DNA from: Hyphomicrobiales bacterium
Lineage (GTDB): Bacteria; Pseudomonadota; Alphaproteobacteria; Rhizobiales; Rhizobiaceae
Assembly (NCBI GenBank): GCA_900469615.1
Contig: UBYA01000011.1
Span: 310,001-374,000, forward strand
Length of the DNA stretch: 64,000 nt
Direction: 5' to 3'
Below the pieces are notes generated by a model, which was given only the letters and a program-made list of their open reading frames with translations, did not search any database and was not told the DNA's origin. Below are positions 17,623 to 26,015 of the stretch, piece by piece (position 1 is the first letter of the stretch; the number at the start of each line of letters is the position of its first letter). The position numbers and the translations under genes are program-made.

Positions 17623-18617
17623 GACACGACCCTGCGGTTGCGGAAGCTGAAGACCTCCATCCAGAAGCCCATCGACCAGGCGAAATGCATGACCATGGCG
17701 GAGATGGCGGCCAGCGGCCCATAGGGATTCTTCTCGCCAAGCGCGATCCAGAAACCGTAGGCGATGCAGGCCACGGCCCAAAGGCCGACGGGAATGACCG
17801 CAATCCAGTTGAGAATGGCGAGAAACGCGCCGATGAAGATCGGCACGACCGCGAGCGGCAGCATCTGGCGCAGGCTCGGCATGCTGCGGTGCTTGAGGAT
17901 GTTGCGCGCGCGGCCGCGCCCATAGCCCAGATATTGCTTGAAGAGCGTCGGGATGCTGGAGCGCGGATAATAGGTCATGGCCGTCTTGTCCGTGAGCCAG
18001 ATCCGATACCCTGCCTTGTGGAGCCGATAGTCGAGCTCGGCATCTTCATTGTGGCTGAACGTTTCATCGTAGCCGCCGACGGCGCGGAAGGCCGCGACCC
18101 GCATCAGTGCGTGATGACCATGCTCGGCCCAATGGCCTTTTGCGCCTTCGCGATGCTTCGAGCCGCCATTGCCGAGCTTGGAGTTCTGGGCGACGGCCGT
18201 GGCCTTCTGGAAGGCGCTGAAGCCCATGGTGCGCATGGCGACGACGACGGAATCGGCTCCGGTCGCGCCCGCCTCCTCAACCAGTGTCTGGCAATAGTCG
18301 GCGGGATAGTCGCCATGCGCGTCGATGCGGATGAAATACTCGCAATCGTCGCCGAAGGTTTCCATGGCGAGATTGATCGCGGCGCTCTGCAAGCGCTTGG
18401 GGTTATCGAGCAGAAGAACCCGCGAATCCCTCTCGGCAATGTCCCTGACAATCTCGCGTGTGCGATCGGTGCTGCCGCCATCAGCCACCACGATCCTGGC
18501 ATCGAGATCGTCGAGGGCCTTGCCGAGCTTGCCGATCAGCGGCTCGATATGCTTTTCCTCGTTGAGGCAGGGAATAACGATTATGCAACGCATGTCCCCT
18601 GAACGTCCGTTCGTCAT
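17619..18617 (-). CDS. exoA: Succinoglycan glucosyltransferase ExoA
   Basis: A 332-residue GT2 enzyme with a membrane tail; in Sinorhizobium it adds the first glucose (beta-1,3) to the galactose placed by ExoY. IIVIPCLNEEKHIEPLI, VVADGGSTDRTREIV and IRIDAHGDYPADY are the donor-site motifs, and HNEDAELDYRLHKAGYRIW is the conserved acceptor block. Three hydrophobic helices lie at about 250-325. The first ATG overlaps the exoL stop (ATGA), which supports it over the internal Met9. Confidence 0.93.
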   Translation of the reverse strand: MTNGRSGDMRCIIVIPCLNEEKHIEPLIGKLGKALDDLDARIVVADGGSTDRTREIVRDIAERDSRVLLLDNPKRLQSAAINLAMETFGDDCEYFIRIDAHGDYPADYCQTLVEEAGATGADSVVVAMRTMGFSAFQKATAVAQNSKLGNGGSKHREGAKGHWAEHGHHALMRVAAFRAVGGYDETFSHNEDAELDYRLHKAGYRIWLTDKTAMTYYPRSSIPTLFKQYLGYGRGRARNILKHRSMPSLRQMLPLAVVPIFIGAFLAILNWIAVIPVGLWAVACIAYGFWIALGEKNPYGPLAAISAMVMHFAWSMGFWMEVFSFRNRRVVS

Positions 18618-19822
18618 TGCAATCCACCTCTATTGCGATGCAGTTGTGGGAGGGTCTGTAATTCGGCAATCTGCTCGCTGGTGCGCGTGAGCGACGCCAG
18701 CCGCTGCACCAGGCTCTGGCAGTCCGCGCGATCGATTATCCATTGCTTGCGATCCTGAGATGCCATGGCCCCGAACGCGGCAAGGTAACGCTGCTCGTCC
18801 ATGTCATCCAAAAGTGCGGTCAGATGTGCGGCGTCGGCCACGTCGAGCATGAGCCCGATCCTTCGGCTCGCCAAAAACCGGGCCGTCTCGGTGCCCTCCA
18901 TCGCGATAGGCACGGCGCCATGGAGGCCGCCTTCATAAAGGCGGTTCGGCAGCAGCCAGCTCGAATTCAACCCCTCCTCGAAGAAGTCTATCGCCCAGGA
19001 AAACTGGACGCCGCTGTAGATTGCCGCGAGATCCTCCGGATTCCTGTAGGGGCCGGCAAACTGCATGAAGGGCGCATCGCGCACGACGCGATCGAAATCA
19101 TCGAATTCGGAATAAGCGGGCCTGCCGCGCAGCACGATTTCGAAACGGCCGTCCATCCGGCGGGAGACGTCGTCGAGCAGGGCCAGCGACTTGCGGCAGC
19201 GAAGCGCACCGAACCAGCCGATCTTCCACGGTTCACCCGCAGCCGGCGGACGCGCGGCCGGTGTGACGGAGCGTATCGCGGGATCAAGCGCCAATACCTT
19301 GTTTTCGAGCAGCACGACCGGCAGACGCAGACCGGAGCGCGGCCGGAAATAGCGTTCGACAAAGGCGGGCGAACTGGTGATGAGCAACGACGCCTGAGAA
19401 CCGAAATGACGCTCCACGCTGCGGAGCGCGCCGCCCACCACATCGTTGCGCAGCAACAGCCGATGAATATCGAGGCATTCATAGACAATCGGCATGTCGC
19501 CGCCGAAAACGGACCTGGCGCGGTTGGCCAGCACCAGCATTTCGAGGTTGCGGCCGATGATGACATCCGGTCTTGCGACCGTGCGCAATGCACTGCTCAG
19601 CTTGGCGGCCGATCTGGCAACGGCGGCGACGCGCTGGGCGAACTGCGCATCCTGCGTCCTGCCGAGCTCGATCGGCTCGATGCCATGAATGGCGGCAAGC
19701 GCGTTGTCGTCGCGCCGGAAACCCGCCAGCGTCACGCTCGCTCCGCCGGCCTGCAGCATCAGCACTCGCCTGCGCACGGCCGGATCGGCAAGATCGTGAA
19801 CGAAATAAAGAATATGCAGCAT
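18614..19822 (-). CDS. exoL: Succinoglycan glycosyltransferase ExoL
   Basis: The 402-residue protein resembles GT-B glycosyltransferases (MLHILYFVHDLADPAVRRRV, GRNLEMLVLANRA, IGWFGALRCRKSL, LPNRLYEGGLHGAVPIAMEGT). In Sinorhizobium ExoL adds the third sugar, a beta-1,4-linked glucose. The ATG at 19822 is used; a TTG immediately before it would add one residue. It is translationally coupled to exoA by a four-base overlap. It is separated from exoK by 106 bases, the largest gap in the exoH-K-L-A-M-O-N-P string. Confidence 0.9.
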   Translation of the reverse strand: MLHILYFVHDLADPAVRRRVLMLQAGGASVTLAGFRRDDNALAAIHGIEPIELGRTQDAQFAQRVAAVARSAAKLSSALRTVARPDVIIGRNLEMLVLANRARSVFGGDMPIVYECLDIHRLLLRNDVVGGALRSVERHFGSQASLLITSSPAFVERYFRPRSGLRLPVVLLENKVLALDPAIRSVTPAARPPAAGEPWKIGWFGALRCRKSLALLDDVSRRMDGRFEIVLRGRPAYSEFDDFDRVVRDAPFMQFAGPYRNPEDLAAIYSGVQFSWAIDFFEEGLNSSWLLPNRLYEGGLHGAVPIAMEGTETARFLASRRIGLMLDVADAAHLTALLDDMDEQRYLAAFGAMASQDRKQWIIDRADCQSLVQRLASLTRTSEQIAELQTLPQLHRNRGGLQ

Positions 19823-19841
19823 CAAAATTTCCGCTTCTGCG

Positions 19842-19927
19842 CCTGGCCGGGACCGGGCGCCTCGTGTGGCTGGTGTTGCATCGTGGCATTGCAGCCAAGC
19901 GCGCGAGAGGCCGCGCGCCCGGCCAGG
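19842..19927. promoter_or_regulatory. Long-range inverted repeat in the exoK-exoL gap
   Basis: CCTGGCCGGG (19842-19851) is exactly complementary to CCCGGCCAGG (19918-19927), with 66 bases between. The pair fills most of the 106-base gap between the exoK stop and exoL start. In RNA it could form a stem-loop separating the exoHK part from exoLAMONP. It is an observation only; no T-run is present. Confidence 0.3.
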
Positions 19928-19928
19928 T

Positions 19929-20732
19929 TCAGTCGATCTTGCAAGTGATCGATTCCGGGAACAGGCATTTTTCGCCCGCCGCGGTGAAGGCGACGCGCTT
20001 GACCTGCATGATCGCGGGCTTGCCGCTATAGGCGAACTTGCCCATCCAGCCGCTCAGCGTGTCGGTGCCCCAGAGGCTGAAGAAGATCTTCTGCGCATTC
20101 GTCGGTATCTTCGACGGATCGGTGACATCCTGAACAAGCTTGCCGTTCACGTAGTAGCGCAGGCGATCCTTTTCCCAGACGAAGGCGTAGTCGTTGAAGC
20201 CCTGATCGGCGCCGCCGGCGACCGGCGCCAGCTTCTCGTTGCCGCCCTTGGCGGAGATATACTGGTTGACCTGAACCTGGCCGGAATTCTTGCCGAGCAC
20301 TTCGAAATCGATCTCGTCGTGCGGCTTCTTGTCGGTCGGGCCGATATAGGTGAAGAAGGCGGAGTTCAGGCCGGGCCCGGTAGCGGTGCGATAACGCGCC
20401 TCATAGGTGCCGTAGCCGTAACGCTTCGTCGTCTGGATCTCGCCGCAGGCATAATTGCGCTCGCCGGTCCTGGATTGGATGAACTGCAATTGCAGCATTC
20501 CATCGCTGATGCTCACTTGCTTTCGCGACCAGGTGCAGTTCTGGTGCGGCCCGTTGTTCCAGCCATCGGAGACGTACCAGCGGCTGCTGTCCAGGCGTTC
20601 GAAATTGTCGACGAAGGACCCGCTCGTCGGCTGAGCATCCTGCGCCGCCACGGCCTGAGGCAGGACGCAAACATTGACGAGAGCGATGGAAACAAGACCG
20701 AATCTTTGCACGTAGCTTTTGAATGTCGTCAT
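19929..20732 (-). CDS. exoK: Endo-beta-1,3-1,4-glycanase ExoK (GH16)
   Basis: A 267-residue secreted glycoside hydrolase family 16 enzyme that cuts nascent succinoglycan to lower molecular weight. Residues 1-30 form a signal peptide ending PQAVAA. The GH16 catalytic motif is complete as E140-I-D142-F-E144 (DEIDFEVLG): nucleophile Glu140, helper Asp142, acid/base Glu144. WSRKQVSISDGML and YGYGTYEARYR are the sugar-binding blocks. The ATG at 20732 follows AAAGGTGATG. It begins four bases after the exoH stop, as in Sinorhizobium. Confidence 0.93.
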   Translation of the reverse strand: MTTFKSYVQRFGLVSIALVNVCVLPQAVAAQDAQPTSGSFVDNFERLDSSRWYVSDGWNNGPHQNCTWSRKQVSISDGMLQLQFIQSRTGERNYACGEIQTTKRYGYGTYEARYRTATGPGLNSAFFTYIGPTDKKPHDEIDFEVLGKNSGQVQVNQYISAKGGNEKLAPVAGGADQGFNDYAFVWEKDRLRYYVNGKLVQDVTDPSKIPTNAQKIFFSLWGTDTLSGWMGKFAYSGKPAIMQVKRVAFTAAGEKCLFPESITCKID

Positions 20733-20736
20733 GGCA

Positions 20737-21891
20737 TCACCTTTGCTCGGAACGCACAGGCCGATCGTCGGCGGGGCGGCTCGAGGCAACACGGGCTTCG
20801 GCCTGTGGCCGCGTCCGGCTGCCGGTCAGAAGGTTGTAGAAGCTCGGCAAGGCGTAACGCGCCATGCCGTTGGTCAGGGGCAGCAGCAGCAAGGAAAGCG
20901 CCGCGGCCAGAAGATAGAAAATCGGGTAGAGGTCGCTGCCGCCACGGTTCCACAGGACCCAGAGACAAAACAGCAGCGGATAATGCGCGCAAAAGATCCA
21001 GAAACTCAGCCCGCCGGTATCCGCCAGTGCCTGCCCGACCCTGCTGCGGATGAGGATTGCCGACAGCGCCCAGAAGCCCGGTATGCCGACGAGCACCATC
21101 AGATTGCGGCAAACCTCAAGCCACAAGGGCAGACCGGGGCCGGTCATATAGGCAGCGGTTGCCAGAAGTGCCGCAAGCGCAATGAAGGCAGTACCGATCA
21201 AGGCCGCATAACGATCCACGATCCTGACGTCGATACGGTGAAGACTGAGATAGATGCCGAAGCTAAAGCTGAAGAGAATAGAATTCCGCAGCACGATGCC
21301 GATCGATACCGGCCATGCAGCAAGCAGAAGTAGAAAACCCAGTGTCGGAAGCGGTGCGCGACGTATGAGGAAGGCAAGGATCGGCGATAACAGAATGCAG
21401 ACGAATAGATCGCGCAGGAAGTAAAGTGGCAGGTTGATCGGAGTTCCGTCGATTGCAAACAGAAGAGTCGCAAGCGTATGCGGAGTAGCTTCCGAAAGAT
21501 CCGGCAGATATCCGTCGCCAATGCCGTAGTGCTGAAGGATCAGTACGAACATAAAGAATGCACTATTCCACAGCAGGAACGGCAGGATGACCGTCTTTGT
21601 CTTTCTGCGGATGGTTTTTCCATAATCCAGCGATGCCGCGCCATGACGAAACAGCAGATAGCCGGAGATCGCGCTCAGGCATGGAACGCCGACACGGAAC
21701 AGACTGTCACGCAGGAACACCCGCAGCCAGTCGAAAAGACCATAGGCGCCATTGAACGGACTGGTCTGCGGATCGAACGGTATATGGACAAAGATGATGC
21801 CCGAGATGAGCACGATACGCATGAGGTTTATCCGCGAAGACACGTTGGCAGTCACATTCACGATGTCTGTCACCCCTTCTTCGGGCTGCAT
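20737..21891 (-). CDS. exoH: Succinoglycan succinyltransferase ExoH
   Basis: The 384-residue integral membrane acyltransferase (acyltransferase family 3) has about ten hydrophobic segments. INLMRIVLISGIIFVH holds the family histidine in TM1 and RVGVPCLSAISGYLLF the conserved arginine/serine block. In Sinorhizobium ExoH adds succinyl groups to succinoglycan, needed for its processing and for symbiosis. The start is uncertain: ATG 21891 is the first ATG, but GTG codons 15-20 residues later are possible. It is the first gene of the leftward exo operon, facing a 651-base divergent gap. Confidence 0.88.
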   Translation of the reverse strand: MQPEEGVTDIVNVTANVSSRINLMRIVLISGIIFVHIPFDPQTSPFNGAYGLFDWLRVFLRDSLFRVGVPCLSAISGYLLFRHGAASLDYGKTIRRKTKTVILPFLLWNSAFFMFVLILQHYGIGDGYLPDLSEATPHTLATLLFAIDGTPINLPLYFLRDLFVCILLSPILAFLIRRAPLPTLGFLLLLAAWPVSIGIVLRNSILFSFSFGIYLSLHRIDVRIVDRYAALIGTAFIALAALLATAAYMTGPGLPLWLEVCRNLMVLVGIPGFWALSAILIRSRVGQALADTGGLSFWIFCAHYPLLFCLWVLWNRGGSDLYPIFYLLAAALSLLLLPLTNGMARYALPSFYNLLTGSRTRPQAEARVASSRPADDRPVRSEQR

Positions 21892-22542
21892 CCCCCCTCG
21901 CAGCCATTTCAAATAGAACAGAGCAGTGCTCGCAGACGTAACCTAGGGCGCTCTTTGGAAAGGGAATATGGCAGCGCAGCAAAAATGAGCGAAATGAGAG
22001 ATGCCGCCGGCCGCCGGAAACACCGTTTTATGCCGCTCAGGACGTGAAACAATCGATTTAGATCGAAGAAAAGCCCTTCTGCGAAAGGCACTTAGATGCG
22101 ATCCGACGCCTCGATGGCGGCAGCCGTAGGAAGCGTTCAACGCGCCTCGATTTTTTCTCTGGAAGGTGAAGATTTTTTGCAGCGCAACACAATTCGGCAG
22201 GCGAAGCATGACCAAAATGCGACAGCATTTCAATCACGATGAGAAAATCGGCTCGCCATTCTCCTCTCATAAGTGCACTGACGTCCCATCCCGGCGCGCT
22301 GCGCATGGCGGCGGTCCAGCCATGATGCAAGCCGGCGGCCCGGACACGGATGCATAAAGTTCCTGAAAATCTCCTTGTTCGACATTGCTCCGCATCGAAT
22401 GGACGCTACCTGTTGGCGTCACGGCGACGTCCTTTCGCGGAAAACCAGCCGGAGAGGACGGTGGGAGCCGCCGCAACGCAGATCGCCGCGACCTCATCGG
22501 ATGAGATCGCAAGCTCTTGAATCAAAACGTAAAGGCGGGAAA
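21892..22542. promoter_or_regulatory. Divergent non-coding region between exoH and exoW; place where exoT/exoI would be expected
   Basis: No convincing gene is visible in these 651 bases: the longest frames are short, arginine/cysteine-rich and lack ribosome sites. The region must contain the promoters of exoH (left) and exoW (right). T-rich tracts (GATTTTTTCTCTGG near 22149, GATTTTTTGC near 22171) mark possible promoter or regulator-binding DNA. In Sinorhizobium the exoI and exoT genes lie between exoH and exoW; no fragment of a polytopic flippase could be recognised here. Confidence 0.6.
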
Positions 22543-23502
22543 ATGGCGTCCATTACGATTGTTGTTCCGTTCTACCAGAAGCATGTCGGTGTTCTGCAGC
22601 GCGCTTTGAAATCGATATTCCGGCAGACGTTTCAGGATTTCGATATTCTCATCGTCGACGATGAATCGCCGCTTCCGGCGGAAAGCGAGCTGCAATCGCT
22701 GAGCAGCGAGGAACGAAAGCGTATCCGCGTGATCCGCCAGATCAACGCGGGCCCGGGAGGCGCGCGCAACACCGGCCTTAACAATGTTCCGGCGGACAGC
22801 CGGTTCGTGGCTTTTCTGGACTCGGACGACGAATGGGCGCCGGAACATCTCAGCAATGCATTCGGAACGCTGACACACTATCAGGCCGATTGCTATTGGG
22901 ACTCCATAGAGGGCGGCGAGGAGTTCTATTACCACTTCAGCATCGCGGAACTGGGCAAGTCGACCGATACGGTCCGGCTGTCGGATCGGCCTGCGGTCAT
23001 CGAAATCCCCGATATCGCCAGCGTCATGCTGCAGGACTGGAGTTTCCTCCACATGTCCTGCATGGTGATCGGCAGGCCGCTTTTCGAAAAAATCCGTTTT
23101 GAGCCGACGTTGCGGCTCGCGGCCGAAGACATTCTTTTCTTCTGCGACTGCATTCTGGCGGCCAGGCGCGTGCTGCTGTGCGAAAATGCGGGCGCGCTGC
23201 GCGGTGAAGGCGTGAATATCTTTCACAGCATCGACAACGATTCACCGCAGTTTCTGCGCCAGCAATTCAACACCTGGACGGCGCTTGACACATTGGAGCG
23301 GAGATTCTCTCGCAGACCGCAGGATGTCGAGGCCATTCGCGGCTACAAGAACCGCGCCCGCCGGCAGGCACTCTGGAGCCAGGCGCGGCAGATGCGGCAA
23401 CGGCGACTGCCGCAATTCGGACTGCTGGCGAAATGGGCGCTGCGCGACCCTGCCATCTTACAAAGCGCCATGCGCCTTGCCGTGGGCAAACTCGCGCCCT
23501 AG
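22543..23502 (+). CDS. exoW: Succinoglycan glucosyltransferase ExoW
   Basis: A 319-residue GT2 enzyme, the same length as Sinorhizobium ExoW, which adds the terminal beta-1,3-linked glucose of the side chain (the residue later pyruvylated). Motifs are ITIVVPFYQKHVGVLQRAL, ILIVDDESPLPAE, PGGARNTGLN and AFLDSDDEW. The ATG at 22543 has AAGGCGGGAAA in front; the open frame extends 56 codons further upstream but that segment is arginine-rich and unlike the family. It is the first gene of the exoW-exoV pair. Confidence 0.92.
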   Translation: MASITIVVPFYQKHVGVLQRALKSIFRQTFQDFDILIVDDESPLPAESELQSLSSEERKRIRVIRQINAGPGGARNTGLNNVPADSRFVAFLDSDDEWAPEHLSNAFGTLTHYQADCYWDSIEGGEEFYYHFSIAELGKSTDTVRLSDRPAVIEIPDIASVMLQDWSFLHMSCMVIGRPLFEKIRFEPTLRLAAEDILFFCDCILAARRVLLCENAGALRGEGVNIFHSIDNDSPQFLRQQFNTWTALDTLERRFSRRPQDVEAIRGYKNRARRQALWSQARQMRQRRLPQFGLLAKWALRDPAILQSAMRLAVGKLAP

Positions 23503-23590
23503 ATTTTGCACCGCAGCATAAACTGCGCATGCCGCATCCATGAGCCTCGGCATGTTCCCGTTATTCGTTTGGATCAGCAAGGAGTCCTGC

Positions 23591-24535
23591 ATGAAGCCGT
23601 TCCACTGGGAATCGACCCATGGCAATTTCGGTGACGATCTCAATCTCTGGCTCTGGGATTTCCTGCTTCCCGGGCTGCGCGAGGTTCATGAAGAAACATT
23701 GCTGGTCGGCGTCGGAACCGTCCTCAATACGGAAATCCTGCCCGCCGATGGGCGCAAGCTCGTCATCGGCAGCGGCTTCGGCTATGGCTCCCTGCCCGAT
23801 ATGCGCGACAGGTCGCATTGGGATGTCCGCAGCGTCCGCGGCCCGCTGACGGCGCAGAAGGCCGGTTTGCCGAGCGAGATGGGCATCGTCGATCCCGCCG
23901 TGCTGGTGACGGAGATGCCGGAATTCCAGAACCTGTCGAAGAACGGCAAGCGCACCTTCATACCGCATTGGGAATCGGCGGCCGCCGGCCTCTGGCCCGA
24001 GATCTGCAAGACCGTCGGCCTTTCCTATCTCGATCCTCGTGGCGAGGCGAAGGCCGTGATCCGCGAGATCGCAGCCTCCGAGCTGATCGTGGCCGAATCC
24101 ATGCATGGCGCAATTCTTGCCGATGCCTTCCGCGTTCCGTGGATTGCGGTCAGTTCCTCGCGCTCCATCAACAGCTTCAAGTGGAACGACTGGGCCCATT
24201 CGCTCGGTGTCACCTATCAGCCGAAACACATTCCCGTTTCCACCCGTGCCGAGGCGATCGCCAAGGGAGCCCGGTTCTGGGGCGTCGGCTTCGAACGCAG
24301 CAAGCAAGCCGCGGCCGAACTCGAAAAGCAGCGCTATGGCGAAAATATCCTGCTGGCCGACCCCGAGCAGACCACGCTTCGGGTGATGGCAAAGCAGGCC
24401 CTCGCCATGCCCTCGGCGCTTGCCCTCTGGCAGGCGAGCAAGGCAAAGCCGCAGCTGAGCAAGGACAGCGCGCTTGCCTCCTGCAAGGAACGCCTTCTGA
24501 AGGTGATCGAAGGCGTACGGCGCGACTATCTCTAG
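23591..24535 (+). CDS. exoV: Succinoglycan pyruvyltransferase ExoV
   Basis: The 314-residue protein is a polysaccharide pyruvyl transferase family member that adds the 4,6-ketal pyruvyl group to the terminal glucose laid down by ExoW, using phosphoenolpyruvate. The N-terminus MKPFHWESTHGNFGDDLNLW and the GSGFGYG, VRGPLTAQ and ESMHGAILADAFRVPW blocks are family signatures. The ATG at 23591 has AAGGAGT before it, which decides it over a frame starting at 23540. Its TAG stop forms the first bases of the rhizobial repeat at 24532-24588. Confidence 0.93.
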   Translation: MKPFHWESTHGNFGDDLNLWLWDFLLPGLREVHEETLLVGVGTVLNTEILPADGRKLVIGSGFGYGSLPDMRDRSHWDVRSVRGPLTAQKAGLPSEMGIVDPAVLVTEMPEFQNLSKNGKRTFIPHWESAAAGLWPEICKTVGLSYLDPRGEAKAVIREIAASELIVAESMHGAILADAFRVPWIAVSSSRSINSFKWNDWAHSLGVTYQPKHIPVSTRAEAIAKGARFWGVGFERSKQAAAELEKQRYGENILLADPEQTTLRVMAKQALAMPSALALWQASKAKPQLSKDSALASCKERLLKVIEGVRRDYL

Positions 24536-24588
24536 AGTAATTCCAGAAAAAGTGCACAGCGGTTTTCTGTCCGGAAATGCGTAAAGAC
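24532..24588. repeat. Rhizobial intergenic repeat (CTAGAG...TTTTC...GTCCGGAAATGCGTAAA type)
   Basis: The sequence begins CTAGAG, has AGAAAA (24545-24550) inverted as TTTTCT (24563-24568), and ends with GTCCGGAAATGCGTAAA. I recognise this from memory as the short palindromic intergenic element spread through Rhizobium, Sinorhizobium and Agrobacterium genomes. It lies between the convergent exoV and exoU genes and overlaps the exoV stop codon. It could act as a transcription terminator or mRNA-end stabiliser. Confidence 0.65.
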
Positions 24589-24623
24589 GAGCAACCGCTT
24601 TAAGTGTTCAGCCGGCGACAGGT

Positions 24624-25634
24624 CTATTCCGGCGCGGCCTGCAGAAGATAGCGCAGGCCGTTTGCGCCGGAATGGGCGATGGGCGCCCCGCCGCCCTTGC
24701 GGAAACGTTCCGTCTTGTCCGCCAGGATGCCGCCGGCGATGGCCGGAACGGCGAGGGGATGCGCAAGCGCATAGCCCGCCGCGGACAGCAGCCCGGACTG
24801 CGACTTGATATCGAGAAAATGCCTTAGCTCGTAGCGGTCGCGAATATGCCGTTCGTGGCGGCGGATCGCTGCTGCGTCGGCTGAAGAAAGGCCGCCCTTT
24901 GCAAGGACCGCCTGGTCGGCCTCATAAAGCCGCCGCAAATCCTCGGTCCTGTGGCGGCCGCTTAGGGAATCGCTGCGCACGACTGCGCCGTAACCGCAGC
25001 TATGAATGATCTTGTAGCGCGCGCGCCGGGCGAGCGCACGGACGTAGAAGTCGTAGTCTTCGCCGAGGCGCAATGCTTCGTTGTAGCGCAGGCCATGCGC
25101 ATCGAGAAAAGAGCGGCGCATCAGGGGCTTCAGGAAGCCGATTTCGCCGCGGCGCACGCCGCGCTTGGAAATATTGCCCTCGACGAAGGCAACGAGATCG
25201 AGAAAACGCGGCTTCGCATCGAAATGATCGAGCCTTGCATGCGCATCCGGAACCGTATCGGCGTTGACGAACGCGATATTGTCGGCGACGAAATCCCAGT
25301 CGTCGACAGCAAGCAGCGAGGTAAAGCGGCCGGGAAAGAAGAAATCATCGGCGTCGAGAATACCGATCAGCGGTGCTTTGGATATCTCGATCGCATGATT
25401 GCGCGCGGCCGCCGGCCCGCGATTTTTCTCGAATTCGCGGATCGTCAGCCTGCCGCTGCCATCGTCCGCGCTGGCGGCGGCTGCGGCGGTTCCATCCGTC
25501 GAGCCATCGTCGATGACGACGACCTCCGCCACTTCGGGTTCCCGAAGAGCCGAGGCTACGGCCAGTCCGATGGTGTCGCTGGCATTCTTCGCGGCAATGA
25601 TTACGCAGACGCTGTTTTCTGCACTGTCGGTCAC
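24624..25634 (-). CDS. exoU: Succinoglycan glucosyltransferase ExoU
   Basis: The 336-residue GT2 enzyme carries VCVIIAAKNASDTIGLAV, VVVIDDGSTDGT, GPAAARNHAI and GILDADDFF (donor and metal motifs), then RLGEDYDFYVRAL as the base motif. In Sinorhizobium ExoU adds a beta-1,6-linked glucose of the side chain. It starts at GTG 25634, supported by GGAGG five bases upstream. It runs toward exoV and lies 90 bases downstream of exoX on the same strand. Confidence 0.9.
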   Translation of the reverse strand: MTDSAENSVCVIIAAKNASDTIGLAVASALREPEVAEVVVIDDGSTDGTAAAAASADDGSGRLTIREFEKNRGPAAARNHAIEISKAPLIGILDADDFFFPGRFTSLLAVDDWDFVADNIAFVNADTVPDAHARLDHFDAKPRFLDLVAFVEGNISKRGVRRGEIGFLKPLMRRSFLDAHGLRYNEALRLGEDYDFYVRALARRARYKIIHSCGYGAVVRSDSLSGRHRTEDLRRLYEADQAVLAKGGLSSADAAAIRRHERHIRDRYELRHFLDIKSQSGLLSAAGYALAHPLAVPAIAGGILADKTERFRKGGGAPIAHSGANGLRYLLQAAPE

Positions 25635-25724
25635 GTCAGCCTCCGATGCTTCTGCCGGAGACTTAGGACGTCGCTTAGATCCGACAACCGCCAGACCGCC
25701 AAAAGATGCTGCCGCCGATCCGAC

Positions 25725-26015
25725 TCAGGGGTTGAACGGCTCGGATTGCTTGAGATTGGACGCGGCAAGGCCGCCGACCTTGGCTTCCTCCTGGCCAGGC
25801 ACCGGCCCCTTGTCTTCATTCAGCAAGGCAAGGCGCGATTTGCCCTCTTTCCAGACCAGATAGAGAATACCCAGGAAATAGCCGATCTGCAGGAGGACCG
25901 CGCAGATGATCGTTTCGATCAGGGTCGTCCAAAGAGAATTCGTCAAAAAATATGTCGCGATGGCAAATACGATCAGCGTGCCCAGCATGCTGATAAAAAC
26001 GCGCGGCGAATACAT
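25725..26015 (-). CDS. exoX: Exopolysaccharide production repressor ExoX
   Basis: A 96-residue small inner-membrane protein with two hydrophobic helices (about 7-28 and 32-54) and a charged cytoplasmic tail. It resembles Sinorhizobium ExoX and Rhizobium PsiA in size, topology and position next to exoY. These proteins lower exopolysaccharide synthesis post-translationally; the ExoX:ExoY ratio matters, probably through interference with ExoY at the membrane. The ATG follows GGCGAGGTAAGATT. It is divergent from exoY across a long AT-rich gap, so both may share upstream regulators. Confidence 0.85.
   Translation of the reverse strand: MYSPRVFISMLGTLIVFAIATYFLTNSLWTTLIETIICAVLLQIGYFLGILYLVWKEGKSRLALLNEDKGPVPGQEEAKVGGLAASNLKQSEPFNP

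Noticed and set aside
21892..22542. Possible remnant of exoT or exoI between exoH and exoW
   Set aside because: Both strands were read; no run of hydrophobic helices or family motif was found, so no pseudogene is reported.
22375..22542. Upstream extension of exoW by 56 codons
   Set aside because: The segment is Arg-rich, unlike GT2 N-termini, and AAGGCGGG directly precedes the ATG at 22543.
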